Part shown: one piece after another, positions 6,822-14,535 of the stretch
Numbering within the stretch: position 1 is the first letter of the stretch
Layout of the letters: every line of letters begins with the position of its first letter
The notes under the pieces: generated by a model
Database searches by the model: none
What the model was told of the DNA's origin: nothing
Seen by the model: only the letters and a program-made list of their open reading frames with translations
Program-made: the position numbers and the translations under genes
Source of the DNA: Cryptoclostridium sp036644995
GTDB taxonomy: Bacteria > Bacillota > Dehalobacteriia > UBA7702
Assembly (NCBI GenBank): GCA_036644995.1
Contig: JAVXOZ010000023.1
Location: forward strand, 1 to 34,809
Reading direction: 5' to 3'
Length of the DNA stretch: 34,809 nt

Positions 6822-6868
6822 AAATAATGTTTAATTATGCAAAAATGATGCAAATAATGTTTAATTAT
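6822..6868. promoter_or_regulatory. Paired direct repeats, candidate HxlR operator
   Basis: The 17-nt sequence AAATAATGTTTAATTAT occurs at 6822-6838 and 6852-6868, exactly 30 bp apart, each preceded by GATGC. It lies about 100-150 nt upstream of the MFS start and downstream of the HxlR stop. Two sites on about the same helix face suit binding of two dimers. The regulatory role is inference. Confidence 0.5.
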
Positions 6869-6970
6869 CTGTTTTATTGTTTTTTATACAAGGATATGGA
6901 ATTTTAGTAGAGAAATCCTTTAAAAAAGCGCTTATTTAGGAGAAATTTATCAGAAGGATGCGATTATAGT

Positions 6971-8131
6971 ATGTTAAAAGAGAAGCTTTGGACAAGGAAC
7001 TATGTGATTTTAGCAATAACTAATTTATTGTTTTTTTTAAGTTTTCAGTTGGTTGTGCCTGTGTTGCCATTATATATTGAATCTTTGGGCGGCACAAATG
7101 TAATTATTGGCATAATTATTGGGGCAGGCACTTTGGGTGGTTTGGCAGCCAGACCAATATCCGGCGCTATATCCGATAGATATGCAAGATTGCCTGTATA
7201 TTATTGGGGCTTGATTTTGTGTTGTGTAATGATTTTTGCCTATGCACTTTTCCCAATTTTGTTATTTTTGTTGATTATAAGGTTGCTCCATGGGTTTAGC
7301 ATGGGGGCGGTAACCACATCGGGGACTACTATGGTTACGGATATGTTGCCAAAAACTCGTTTGGCTGAAGGCATGGGCTACTATGGTATGGCATCCACTG
7401 TGGCTATGGCTTTTTCACCGGCGATTGCGTTGTTTTTAATAAATATTGTGAGTTATGCTGCGGTTTTTCGAATTTCTTTTCTCATTGTTTTAATAACTCT
7501 CATAATATCTCTGTTTTTAAAAAAATCAGATTTGCAAATTATAAAACCTCGTGAAGAAAAAGAAGCTCTTTACGAAAAAAAAGCCTTTCCTGCGGCTATT
7601 ATGTTGGCGGTGCAATCTTGCGGATATTGTGCGGTGGCTACTTTTATAGCTCTTTACGGTGGGGAAATGGGTATAAAAGAAATTGGTATTTTCTTTACGG
7701 TTTACGCTTTATGTGTTATTATCAGCCGTCCATGGGTGGGCACCTTAGCAGATAGAAAAGGTTATAATTATGTAATTATTCCTTCATTAATTTTATCTGC
7801 TATTGGTTTTCTTATCATAAGTTTAAGCCATAGTTTGACACCATTGTTGGCAGGTGGGGCGTTAATAGGTATTGGCTTTGGTTCTGCTTTTCCCACTTTT
7901 CAAGCTATGGCAGTTTGTGATGTGCCTGTTCATCGCCGTGGAGCAGCCACAGCCACTGTGATGAGTGGTTTTGATTTGGGCTTTGGTATTGGTGCTATTA
8001 TTTGGGGTGTAGCAGCCCATCTTTTAGGCTATCGTATGATGTATTTCTTAAATGTACCTGTTTTGGTAATCTCCCTTATTATTTACCTGAAAATCTTGGG
8101 TAAAAAGAAGCAAAGTGAGGTAGTTGCTTAA
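6971..8131 (+). CDS. MFS transporter (drug or metabolite efflux type)
   Basis: The 386-residue protein has about 12 hydrophobic segments in two halves, as expected of a 12-helix major facilitator. The loop 2-3 signature appears as GLAARPISGAISDRYARLP and again in the second half as SRPWVGTLADRKGYN. The first helix (VVPVLPLYIESLG) and RLLHGFSMGAVTTSGTTMV are typical of proton-driven drug-efflux-like members. AGAAGGA lies 12 nt before the ATG, a rather long spacing. It follows the HxlR gene, which probably regulates it. The substrate cannot be read from the sequence. Confidence 0.88.
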   Translation: MLKEKLWTRNYVILAITNLLFFLSFQLVVPVLPLYIESLGGTNVIIGIIIGAGTLGGLAARPISGAISDRYARLPVYYWGLILCCVMIFAYALFPILLFLLIIRLLHGFSMGAVTTSGTTMVTDMLPKTRLAEGMGYYGMASTVAMAFSPAIALFLINIVSYAAVFRISFLIVLITLIISLFLKKSDLQIIKPREEKEALYEKKAFPAAIMLAVQSCGYCAVATFIALYGGEMGIKEIGIFFTVYALCVIISRPWVGTLADRKGYNYVIIPSLILSAIGFLIISLSHSLTPLLAGGALIGIGFGSAFPTFQAMAVCDVPVHRRGAATATVMSGFDLGFGIGAIIWGVAAHLLGYRMMYFLNVPVLVISLIIYLKILGKKKQSEVVA

Positions 8132-8144
8132 ATTGTGGGATAAA

Positions 8145-8465
8145 TTAATGAGGTGAAAGCAGTTTTAAACCCACTATACCCATGAGTATGCAAAAAATGC
8201 AGAGCAACCGCCATATATCTATGGGTTCATTGAATAGGATAATTCCCAAAATAACAGTACCCAAGGTACCAATACCTGTCCAAATTGCATAGGCAGTGCC
8301 CATGGGTAAAACTTTTAAGGCTAAAGATAAAAAATAAAAACCCGCTATCATGCCACCTATGGTTATTAAAGATGGAACAAGTTTTGAAAAACCTGCGGAA
8401 TATTTTAGCCCCACCGCCCATACTATTTCCAATATTCCCGCTATTCCTAAATATAGCCAATGCAT
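8145..8465 (-). CDS. gdx: Small multidrug resistance family guanidinium exporter (Gdx/SugE type)
   Basis: The 106-residue protein has four hydrophobic helices, the length and layout of SMR proteins, which act as antiparallel dimers exchanging substrate for protons. E13 is the central carboxylate and sits in AGILEIVWAVGLKY, which with G10 and W16 matches the guanidinium-exporting branch (Gdx, formerly SugE) rather than the broad-drug EmrE branch; GTAYAIWTGIGTLGTVILGI is also characteristic. AGGAGG lies 6 nt upstream of the start. The guanidine-I riboswitch directly upstream strongly supports guanidinium as the substrate. It is convergent with the MFS gene (13 nt between stops). Confidence 0.93.
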   Translation of the reverse strand: MHWLYLGIAGILEIVWAVGLKYSAGFSKLVPSLITIGGMIAGFYFLSLALKVLPMGTAYAIWTGIGTLGTVILGIILFNEPIDIWRLLCIFCILMGIVGLKLLSPH

Positions 8466-8484
8466 AGATATCCTCCTTTTGCAA

Positions 8485-8607
8485 ATAAAAAAAGCCTGAG
8501 AGTATAATCTCCCAGGCTTTTATCCTTCCGTGTTCACGTAGTACGTGGGTTTTATCTCGGACCTAACCATTAAATAAATTAATGCGGAACCCTATAAAAC
8601 GCTTCAT
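8485..8607 (-). promoter_or_regulatory. Guanidine-I riboswitch (ykkC) with terminator
   Basis: Read on the minus strand, the leader contains the conserved blocks TAGGGTTCCG, then GGTCCGAGA, a CACGTACTACGTG stem, and ACACGGAAGGATAAAAGCC. These match the ykkC motif in order and sequence. The 3' end forms a terminator, AAAGCCTGGGAGA/TCTCAGGCTTTTTTT (8485-8520), overlapping the last conserved block. Family knowledge: guanidine binding prevents termination and switches on the exporter gene that follows. Confidence 0.95.
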
Positions 8608-8639
8608 TATTCAATTAACTGCTGAAATGATATGTGTAA

Positions 8640-8668
8640 ATACTATCAAAATATAGAGGAAAAGTCAA
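8640..8668 (-). promoter_or_regulatory. Promoter of the guanidine riboswitch and gdx
   Basis: On the minus strand, TTGACT (8663-8668), a 17-nt spacer and TAGTAT (8640-8645). The expected start is about 25 nt before the first conserved aptamer block. Confidence 0.75.
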
Positions 8669-8691
8669 TAAAATAATATTAACAACTTCAA

Positions 8692-8734
8692 TTTTTTTGA
8701 TATAACAGAAATTAATCTATTTATATCAAAAAAA
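8692..8734. repeat. Perfect 13-bp inverted repeat between divergent genes
   Basis: TTTTTTTGATATA (8692-8704) and TATATCAAAAAAA (8722-8734) with 17 nt between. It lies between the minus-strand gdx promoter and the plus-strand promoter at 8768, and no gene reads into it, so it is more likely an operator than a terminator. This is inference. Confidence 0.6.
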
Positions 8735-8767
8735 CACAAAAAAGGGTTCCAATGGTGATATTTTTTT

Positions 8768-8775
8768 GGTATGAT
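8768..8775 (+). promoter_or_regulatory. Possible extended -10 promoter of the zinc-ribbon gene
   Basis: TGG-TATGAT with the hexamer at 8770-8775. The -35 region (TTCCAA at 8747-8752, 17 nt upstream) is poor, so recognition would depend on the TG extension. Confidence 0.4.
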
Positions 8776-8828
8776 ATTAGTAATTGTAAAAGATTATTAT
8801 TTTATTTAAAATGGCGAAAGAGGAAAAA

Positions 8829-9920
8829 ATGAAAAATATAAATCCAAACTCTCCTTGCAGTATTTGCCAAAAAAATATTGAGGAAACAGGTCACTCTTTG
8901 GCACACCGAGAAGGCTTGTGTCAAAGCTGTTTTGAACTTTGCGGTTTTACCCCAACCACACCCACAAATTGCCTTTCTGTGGGAGATATTGAAGGATTGT
9001 TGCAAGTGAAAAGGGTAACGGTGGCAGATGCCATAGAAGCCCGTGATAAGTGGGAAGAGCTGATAAAAGAAGAAAAATTAGCAGCAGAAGCCGTAGCTTT
9101 AGCCGAATCATTGGCACTTGCCAATAGCATAGATAATAAAACCAGAGAAGAATTGGCTCGGCAGAATCAATTAGCCAATAATGTGGCTATAAATCAAGAA
9201 ATAGCAGCTCAAAATCAAGAAATAGCAGCTCAAAATCAAGAAATAGCAACTCAAAATCAAATAGATACGGTAACAGCTATTGCGGATACATCCCCGGAAA
9301 ATATTCTTAGCTCTTGCCCCCAAGAAAAACAGTATAATAGTGGGGAGGCACTTGCCATAAACGGTGCAGATTCCCCATTATCCTCACCACCGAAAATTAA
9401 TGTTGAAGTGTCAGAAAAAGGTAAATTATCCCAAGGAATGTCAGCTGAAAAATTTTTTAGTGAAGATTTTGAAACTTTAAAAACCGATGATGAACCTGAA
9501 CCCAATAAGCAAAAACTTATATTTAAAATTGCCATAATAGTTTTTGTTTCTGTGGTTACTATTTTTATGGTAAGTAGTTTTTTACCCGATGGATTTTTTA
9601 GCCAAAAAAATAATGTAATATCCATTGCCCAAGGTGAAAATAATCAATATGCCATGACACCAAAACCTGAAAAAGCAGGCTATATTTATATACTGCCCCA
9701 AGGCACATATAAGGTTGTTATGTCTAAAGAATCCGCTGCTTCCAAAGGTACTGTTTCTGTGGAAAGCGATAAAGTTGCCCCCACTACAGATGGTAAAGGC
9801 CATTACGAGAATATTAAAACCATAGAGCTTTTACCCGGTGAGAGCAACACCATAACCGTGAAAGAGGGGGAACATATTTATACCTCTATTCACTCTGTTA
9901 TGGAGTTTGAAAAGCAATAA
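8829..9920 (+). CDS. Zinc-ribbon, single-span membrane protein of unknown function
   Basis: I do not recognise the family. With the ATG at 8829 (AGAGG a few nt before it; the ATG at 8811 has no ribosome site), the protein has 363 residues. It starts with a CxxC...CxxC zinc ribbon (C10, C13, C31, C34). An Ala/Glu-rich helical stretch follows, containing three units of a 7-residue repeat QEIAAQN at about 122-142. After an acidic low-complexity region there is one transmembrane helix (about 231-250, KIAIIVFVSVVTIFMVSSFL). The roughly 100-residue outer domain has short beta-strands (GYIYILPQGTYKVVMSK and IELLPGESNTITVKEGEHIY), suggesting a beta-sandwich. The order suggests a cytoplasmic metal-binding head coupled to an exported domain. 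Confidence 0.75.
   Translation: MKNINPNSPCSICQKNIEETGHSLAHREGLCQSCFELCGFTPTTPTNCLSVGDIEGLLQVKRVTVADAIEARDKWEELIKEEKLAAEAVALAESLALANSIDNKTREELARQNQLANNVAINQEIAAQNQEIAAQNQEIATQNQIDTVTAIADTSPENILSSCPQEKQYNSGEALAINGADSPLSSPPKINVEVSEKGKLSQGMSAEKFFSEDFETLKTDDEPEPNKQKLIFKIAIIVFVSVVTIFMVSSFLPDGFFSQKNNVISIAQGENNQYAMTPKPEKAGYIYILPQGTYKVVMSKESAASKGTVSVESDKVAPTTDGKGHYENIKTIELLPGESNTITVKEGEHIYTSIHSVMEFEKQ
9192..9260 (+). repeat. Three tandem 21-nt units inside the zinc-ribbon gene
   Basis: Units at 9192-9212, 9213-9233 and 9234-9254, then a partial unit (AATCAA) to 9260. The first two are identical; the third has one change. Each encodes a 7-residue unit read as NQEIAAQ. It has the same unit length as the repeat in the HxlR gene but an unrelated sequence. 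Confidence 0.95.
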
Positions 9921-10010
9921 ATTAAATGAAAAGTCCTTTTGTCATCAGATTGCAGGGAAATTTTTTGGCTACAACCCGTTAGGATTTGGGCTTTTTTAAA
10001 TGAGGATAAA

Positions 10011-10658
10011 ATGAAGATTGAAACCTATATTTTTGATTTAGATGGCACTTTACTTAATACCTTGGCAGATTTAACAAAAAGCGTGAATTACGCTTTATCC
10101 CTATTTGAATTTCCCCAGCATACAGAGTCAGAAATTTGTTCATTTATTGGTAATGGTGTTGAAAAACTTATTAAAAGAGCCGTTCCTAAATATGTGGAGC
10201 CTGAAATAACCAAGAATGTTTTGAAAATGTTTGGAGATTATTATAAAGTTCATTGTGCAGATAATACCCTGCCCTATGGTGATATAGTATCTGTGGTTGC
10301 AAAATTGGCAGCTCAAGGCAGTAAAATAGCTGTGGTTTCCAATAAATCACATGAGGAAACAGAAATACTAATTAGAAAATTTTTCGGTAGCAGTGTTAGC
10401 TTTATTTTGGGCAGCAAACCTAATTTTCCTAAAAAGCCAGAGCCAAACATGGTTTTAGCTGCTATTTCAGCGTTAAATGCAAACCCTAAAACCACTGTTT
10501 ATATAGGGGACTCCGATGTTGATGTAAAAACAGCAAATAATGTTGGTATAAAGTCCGTCGGCGTGAGCTGGGGTTTTCGTGGTAGAGAGTTTTTGGCAAA
10601 AGCCCAAGCGGATATCATTGTGGATAATCCTTGTGAATTATTAAAAATAGGGAAGTAA
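10011..10658 (+). CDS. HAD-family phosphatase, phosphoglycolate-phosphatase-like
   Basis: The 215-residue protein has all four HAD motifs: FDLDGTLL with nucleophile D9 and acid D11, the Thr/Ser motif VVSNKS, the lysine in FPKKPEPN, and the acidic IGDSDVD. A helical cap lies between motifs I and II, as in Gph/PpaX-type enzymes, which dephosphorylate phosphoglycolate or small phosphometabolites. The ATG at 10011 is preceded by GAGGA; the longer in-frame start at 9939 would add residues ahead of the DLDGT motif that the family lacks. It is followed after 4 nt by a MazG-like gene, so the two are probably cotranscribed. The substrate is not assignable. Confidence 0.88.
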   Translation: MKIETYIFDLDGTLLNTLADLTKSVNYALSLFEFPQHTESEICSFIGNGVEKLIKRAVPKYVEPEITKNVLKMFGDYYKVHCADNTLPYGDIVSVVAKLAAQGSKIAVVSNKSHEETEILIRKFFGSSVSFILGSKPNFPKKPEPNMVLAAISALNANPKTTVYIGDSDVDVKTANNVGIKSVGVSWGFRGREFLAKAQADIIVDNPCELLKIGK

Positions 10659-10662
10659 TATT

Positions 10663-11001
10663 ATGAATGAAGAATTGCAAAAACAAATATTGGCTTTTCG
10701 TGATGATAGAAATTGGAGCCAATTTCATAACCCCAAAGATTTGGCAATTTCTATTTCCTTGGAAGCTGCGGAATTATTGGAAAATTTTCAATGGTCCGGT
10801 TCTGAAACCGAGGTTCCCCAAAAGCGTGAAGCAATAGCTGAAGAATTGGCAGATGTTTTGATATACGGTGTTTTGATGTGCGACACCATGGGTTTTGATA
10901 TTGATGAAATTATGGCTGCAAAATTGGGTAAAAACAACCAAAAATATCCTGTGGCAAAAGCCTACGGCAGTAAAAAGAAATATACGGAATTAAGTGATTA
11001 A
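10663..11001 (+). CDS. MazG-like nucleotide pyrophosphohydrolase
   Basis: The 112-residue all-alpha protein has the paired acidic motifs of the MazG/dUTPase superfamily: SLEAAELLENFQW (ExxE) and EELADVLIYGVLMCD (ExxD), which bind magnesium and the triphosphate. Single-domain members of this size (RS21-C6/YpjD-like) cleave non-canonical or deoxynucleoside triphosphates to monophosphate and pyrophosphate. It starts 4 nt after the HAD phosphatase stop, consistent with a small nucleotide clean-up operon. The exact nucleotide preference is unknown. Confidence 0.88.
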   Translation: MNEELQKQILAFRDDRNWSQFHNPKDLAISISLEAAELLENFQWSGSETEVPQKREAIAEELADVLIYGVLMCDTMGFDIDEIMAAKLGKNNQKYPVAKAYGSKKKYTELSD

Positions 11002-11122
11002 TTTACTGTAAATTCCATAATCGGTGAGTTTTAATTTGCCTTGTTGTTCTATATCGAGGTTTAGTACATTACCATAATAACTTTTTGAAACCTAAACATA
11101 AGCCTAAACTAACATAAAAAGA

Positions 11123-11166
11123 AAAACCTTCTATTGTATTTTCACACATACAATAGAAGGTTTTTA
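11123..11166. terminator. Bidirectional terminator
   Basis: The arms AAAAACCTTCTATTGTAT and ATACAATAGAAGGTTTTT are perfectly complementary around an 8-nt loop. It lies between the MazG-like gene (+) and the flavoprotein gene (-). Confidence 0.93.
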
Positions 11167-11189
11167 CGTTAAAAAGTTGTAAATTTTAC

Positions 11190-11741
11190 TTATTTAGCTA
11201 AGGTTTCTCCTGCTTGTAAAGCAGATTTTAATAATTCATCGGATAATTTAAAATCCGGTGAAGTTGTGCCCCCGCAAATTAATGTTTTTTCAACATTCCA
11301 ACCGAACATGGTAAAGAAACCGTTAATGGAATCGGTTATTGTTTTGTAAGTTTCAGGGTCACCGCTGCCTTGGGTAAAAATAGAAAATACTTTTTTACCG
11401 GGATAGCGAGGTTTGGATTTGCCGTCTAAGACGGGATACAGTCTATCTATCCATTGTTTGGCTTGACCCGCTATTTGGTAAAAATAGATGGGAGTACCGA
11501 AAATAATGGCATCGGAATTTTTAATATCTTCATACATGGGTTGCAAATAGTCTTTGGTTGCACAGCCTTCATGGGTTCTGCAATGGAAACAGCCTTGACA
11601 GCCCTTTACTCCATCATCATTTAGGTCATAGATTTTTACTTCAGCACCCTTTGATTTAGCGCCTTTTATAGCTTCATCAATTAATTGATTTGTAAAACCT
11701 TTTTTTCTGGGACTACCTTTAAATACCACAATTTTGCTCAT
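11190..11741 (-). CDS. Iron-sulfur flavoprotein (Isf-like, NADPH-dependent FMN reductase fold)
   Basis: The 183-residue flavodoxin-fold protein has FMN-binding residues in FKGSPRKKGFTNQL at the N-terminus and the loop FGTPIYFYQIAGQAKQWIDR. The compact cysteine motif CQGCFHC-x5-C (C48, C51, C54, C60) is the [4Fe-4S] signature of archaeal and clostridial Isf proteins, which move electrons from ferredoxin to oxygen, peroxide or other acceptors. It has its own promoter (11771-11799) and lies downstream of the hcp operon on the same strand. A role in oxidative or nitrosative stress is plausible from context but is inference. Confidence 0.88.
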   Translation of the reverse strand: MSKIVVFKGSPRKKGFTNQLIDEAIKGAKSKGAEVKIYDLNDDGVKGCQGCFHCRTHEGCATKDYLQPMYEDIKNSDAIIFGTPIYFYQIAGQAKQWIDRLYPVLDGKSKPRYPGKKVFSIFTQGSGDPETYKTITDSINGFFTMFGWNVEKTLICGGTTSPDFKLSDELLKSALQAGETLAK

Positions 11742-11770
11742 AACATATCAGACCTTTCAAATTTATTTAT

Positions 11771-11799
11771 AGTATAAATTCTATATCTTAACGATGCAA
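11771..11799 (-). promoter_or_regulatory. Promoter of the iron-sulfur flavoprotein gene
   Basis: On the minus strand, TTGCAT (11794-11799), a 17-nt spacer and TATACT (11771-11776). The same hexamer pair and spacing recur at 19103-19131. Confidence 0.65.
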
Positions 11800-11862
11800 T
11801 AAGCAAGTAGGTTTATTTTTAGTACATAGTATTATAAACAGTACCGTAAATCATTGCTGTTT

Positions 11863-12885
11863 TTAACCATTTAAAATTTTATCCGCTACATGTCGCAGCA
11901 TTTCAAAGCTTTTTTCCACGGATTTTGTTTTATCGGGATTCACAAGGCAGCATCTTGAAGGTGCAAACCAAGAGCGGTCTAAAATTTCTTCCAAAGTTAT
12001 ACCGTGTTGAGTTAGGTAATTAAACATATCCTGCAAGCGTTTTATCAAGGATTCTTCGGTTTCTAAAGCCATTTCTTCGGTAAGGGTGGGGGTGATGCCC
12101 CAAGCTATGATGCCACCTTTTTTTAAAAAAGCTATTACTTCATCTTTATAAAGGGAAAAAACGTGTCCTGCGGTGTAGCTATCCATGGAAAGTACATCTA
12201 AATCTATATCTTTTAGGAGGAAAGACCAATCGGGATTGCCGCAAAGGTGCACTCCCCGAGGACCTTCCAGTTTATCTAAATAGTTGCTGTAATCTTTAAT
12301 AGCGGTGTTTGATGTGTACCCGGTGAAAGAGGCAAATAGCATTTGCAGCCCGGGTTCATCCATCCAAACAATGGCGTTTTCATTTTTTGCCTTTAATTGG
12401 CGATATTGGGCATTGGCTTTTTCCGCCATGAAATCAAACATAAATTCCCTAATTTCATCGTTATAAAGTATGGGCTTTTTATTTTCGTCCACAATTTTAA
12501 AACCAAAACTGATAGGCCCCACACTTTGCCCCCGAATCACAGGATATCCCGATAAATCATGTGCCAAAAAATTATCAAAAGCCACGGAATATTCATCACT
12601 TAATTCATAAAAGTTAGGCTCAAAACAATGTTCAAAATACTGGGGTAGCTCTTCATAAAAAAGTGCAGTATCTAAAGTGATGCGATGCTCCTTGGTATCC
12701 ACAATAATGCCCGGCAACTTTTCCGAGGATTGTACATACATATCTTCATAATAGCTCATTCTTGGGAGTTGTGGCCAGTAGGCAATATCAAAGGATAAGG
12801 CAATTTTCATGGCTGCTTCTAAATCTGTGTGGGGCATTATCCCCATGGCTGTGGTTAGGCAATTACCGGGTAAATTAAATCGCAT
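11863..12885 (-). CDS. UROD/MetE-like (cobalamin-related methyltransferase-fold) protein
   Basis: The 340-residue protein resembles the uroporphyrinogen-decarboxylase/MetE-C TIM-barrel superfamily, which includes methylcobalamin-dependent methyltransferases (MtaA, CmuA). Features that fit: IVWMDEPGLQM (acidic, substrate-side strand), GVHLCGNPDWSFLL (His and Cys of the zinc site), and SRCCLVNPD near the C-terminus (third metal-binding Cys). AGGAGA precedes the ATG. It lies 26 nt downstream of hcp on the same strand, so it should be expressed with it. It is not the haem-pathway UroD, since the N-terminal substrate motif is absent. The methyl donor, the acceptor and the link to Hcp are unknown. 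Confidence 0.7.
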   Translation of the reverse strand: MRFNLPGNCLTTAMGIMPHTDLEAAMKIALSFDIAYWPQLPRMSYYEDMYVQSSEKLPGIIVDTKEHRITLDTALFYEELPQYFEHCFEPNFYELSDEYSVAFDNFLAHDLSGYPVIRGQSVGPISFGFKIVDENKKPILYNDEIREFMFDFMAEKANAQYRQLKAKNENAIVWMDEPGLQMLFASFTGYTSNTAIKDYSNYLDKLEGPRGVHLCGNPDWSFLLKDIDLDVLSMDSYTAGHVFSLYKDEVIAFLKKGGIIAWGITPTLTEEMALETEESLIKRLQDMFNYLTQHGITLEEILDRSWFAPSRCCLVNPDKTKSVEKSFEMLRHVADKILNG

Positions 12886-12911
12886 AATTGTTCTCCTATT
12901 TTGTTTGTATA

Positions 12912-14468
12912 TTAGGCTAAAATCTTTTCCAAATCTTCTTTAGGTGTGGAAATAGGCGTAAGTCCGAAATTTTCCACCAATATATTTAACACATTTGGTG
13001 AAAAGAACCCCGGGATACTGGGTCCCACATAAATATTTTTAACACCTAATGATAATAAAGTCAATACTATGCAGATAGCTTTTTGCTCATACCAAGAAAG
13101 AACCAAGGTTAAAGGTAAATCATTTACACCGCAATCAAAAGCATCAGCCAAGGCTAAAGCTACTTGAATAGCACCATAGGCATCATTGCATTGTCCCATA
13201 TCCATAATTCTGGGAAAATTGCCTATCTTGCCCAAGTCTAAATCGTTAAAACGGAATTTGCCGCAAGCCAAGGTTAAAATTAAGGAATCCTCAGGGGTTT
13301 CCTTTACAAATTCTGTGTAATAATCACGGGAGGCTTTGCCCCCATCGCAACCACCCACCAAAAAGAAATGAGAGATAGCCTTGGCTTTAACCGCATCCAC
13401 CACTTGGTCTGCCACGGAAAGAATTGTGCCATGGCCAAAGCCTGTGGTTACAGTTGCTCCATTATTCATGCCTGTACGCATTTGGGGTTTTTCATAGCCC
13501 CCCAGTTTAATGGCATGGTTGATAATAGCGGTAAAATCTTTATTGCCTGTGGCATCTTCTTTAATGTGCTTGGTATTGGGAAAACCCACAATAGAAGTTG
13601 TGTAAATGCGGTCTAAATAAGAATCTTTGGGGCGTTGAATGCAGTTGGTGGTGTAAAGTATAGGAGCGGGAATGCCATCAAACTCTTTTCTTTGGTTGCA
13701 CCAAGCTGTGCCGTAATTACCTTTAAAATGTGGATATTTTTTTAATTCGGGGTATCCGTGGCAAGGTAACATATCGCTGTGGGTGTAGATATTTACACCT
13801 TTACCCTCACTTTGTTTTAAAAGTTCAGCCAAGTCCTTTAAATCATGACCTGTTACCACAATAAATGGTCCTTTTTCTATCATAAAGGGCACTTCTGTGG
13901 GAATAGGTGTGCCATAGGTGGTGGTGTTAGCTTTATCCAAAAGTGCCATACATTTGTAATTTACTTTGCCGCAATCCATTAAAAGTCCCAACCATTCTTC
14001 GGTGGAGTGGTCTGTGCCAATGGCTGCCATGGCGGTGTAAAGCCATTGGGTTACTTCTTTATCCTCATAGCCCAAAGCATGGGCATGGTGGGCATAGGCT
14101 GCCATGCCTTTTACCCCCAAAAGTAAAGTGGTGCGGAGGGAACGAATATCTTCATCGCCTTCCCATAGTTGAGCAGAATTTAGTTCTTCTGTATTTCCTG
14201 CTTCTTTTACAATGCTCATTATCTCATTAAGTTTGGCTGTTAAAACATCGTTGTCAAAATTTACATTGGTTAAGGTCATAAAAAGGCTGTCCATCATTAA
14301 TTCGTCCATTATTGGGGTGGGATTTTTTATTGTTTTTGCCATAATAATCAGTGCTGCAATTATATCATCCTGTAATTTTGCGGTTTGGGGGGTTTTGCCA
14401 CAAACCCCACCTTTGGTGCAGCCTGTGCCTTTTGCTGTTTCTTCACATTGAAAACAAAACATATTCAT
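12912..14468 (-). CDS. hcp: Hybrid-cluster protein (hydroxylamine reductase)
   Basis: The 518-residue cytoplasmic Fe-S protein reduces hydroxylamine to ammonia in vitro and acts against nitric oxide in vivo. The N-terminal cluster motif is CFQC-x8-C-x5-C (C5, C8, C17, C23), the spacing found in [4Fe-4S]-type Hcp of anaerobes. Hybrid-cluster ligands appear in the family's usual blocks: GHDLKDL, YTHSDMLPCHGYPEL, LYTTNCIQRP, FFLVGGCDG and LACGKFRFN. GGAGG lies upstream of the start. It is divergent from a Crp/Fnr-type regulator and a perfect palindrome lies between the two. It is cotranscribed with a UROD/MetE-like gene. Confidence 0.96.
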   Translation of the reverse strand: MNMFCFQCEETAKGTGCTKGGVCGKTPQTAKLQDDIIAALIIMAKTIKNPTPIMDELMMDSLFMTLTNVNFDNDVLTAKLNEIMSIVKEAGNTEELNSAQLWEGDEDIRSLRTTLLLGVKGMAAYAHHAHALGYEDKEVTQWLYTAMAAIGTDHSTEEWLGLLMDCGKVNYKCMALLDKANTTTYGTPIPTEVPFMIEKGPFIVVTGHDLKDLAELLKQSEGKGVNIYTHSDMLPCHGYPELKKYPHFKGNYGTAWCNQRKEFDGIPAPILYTTNCIQRPKDSYLDRIYTTSIVGFPNTKHIKEDATGNKDFTAIINHAIKLGGYEKPQMRTGMNNGATVTTGFGHGTILSVADQVVDAVKAKAISHFFLVGGCDGGKASRDYYTEFVKETPEDSLILTLACGKFRFNDLDLGKIGNFPRIMDMGQCNDAYGAIQVALALADAFDCGVNDLPLTLVLSWYEQKAICIVLTLLSLGVKNIYVGPSIPGFFSPNVLNILVENFGLTPISTPKEDLEKILA

Positions 14469-14508
14469 AATACATACCTCCGTATAATGTTGATTTTTTA
14501 TTGTATTT

Positions 14509-14514
14509 AGTATA
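14509..14514 (-). promoter_or_regulatory. Candidate -10 of the hcp promoter
   Basis: TATACT on the minus strand. If this is the -10, the start lies near 14502 and the palindrome at 14536-14551 is centred about 41-42 nt upstream, the position of activator sites for Crp/Fnr proteins. An alternative -10 is TATAAT at 14514-14519, which would place the palindrome at about -36.5. Confidence 0.5.
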
Positions 14515-14535
14515 TTATAGAATTGTTAAAGTTAA

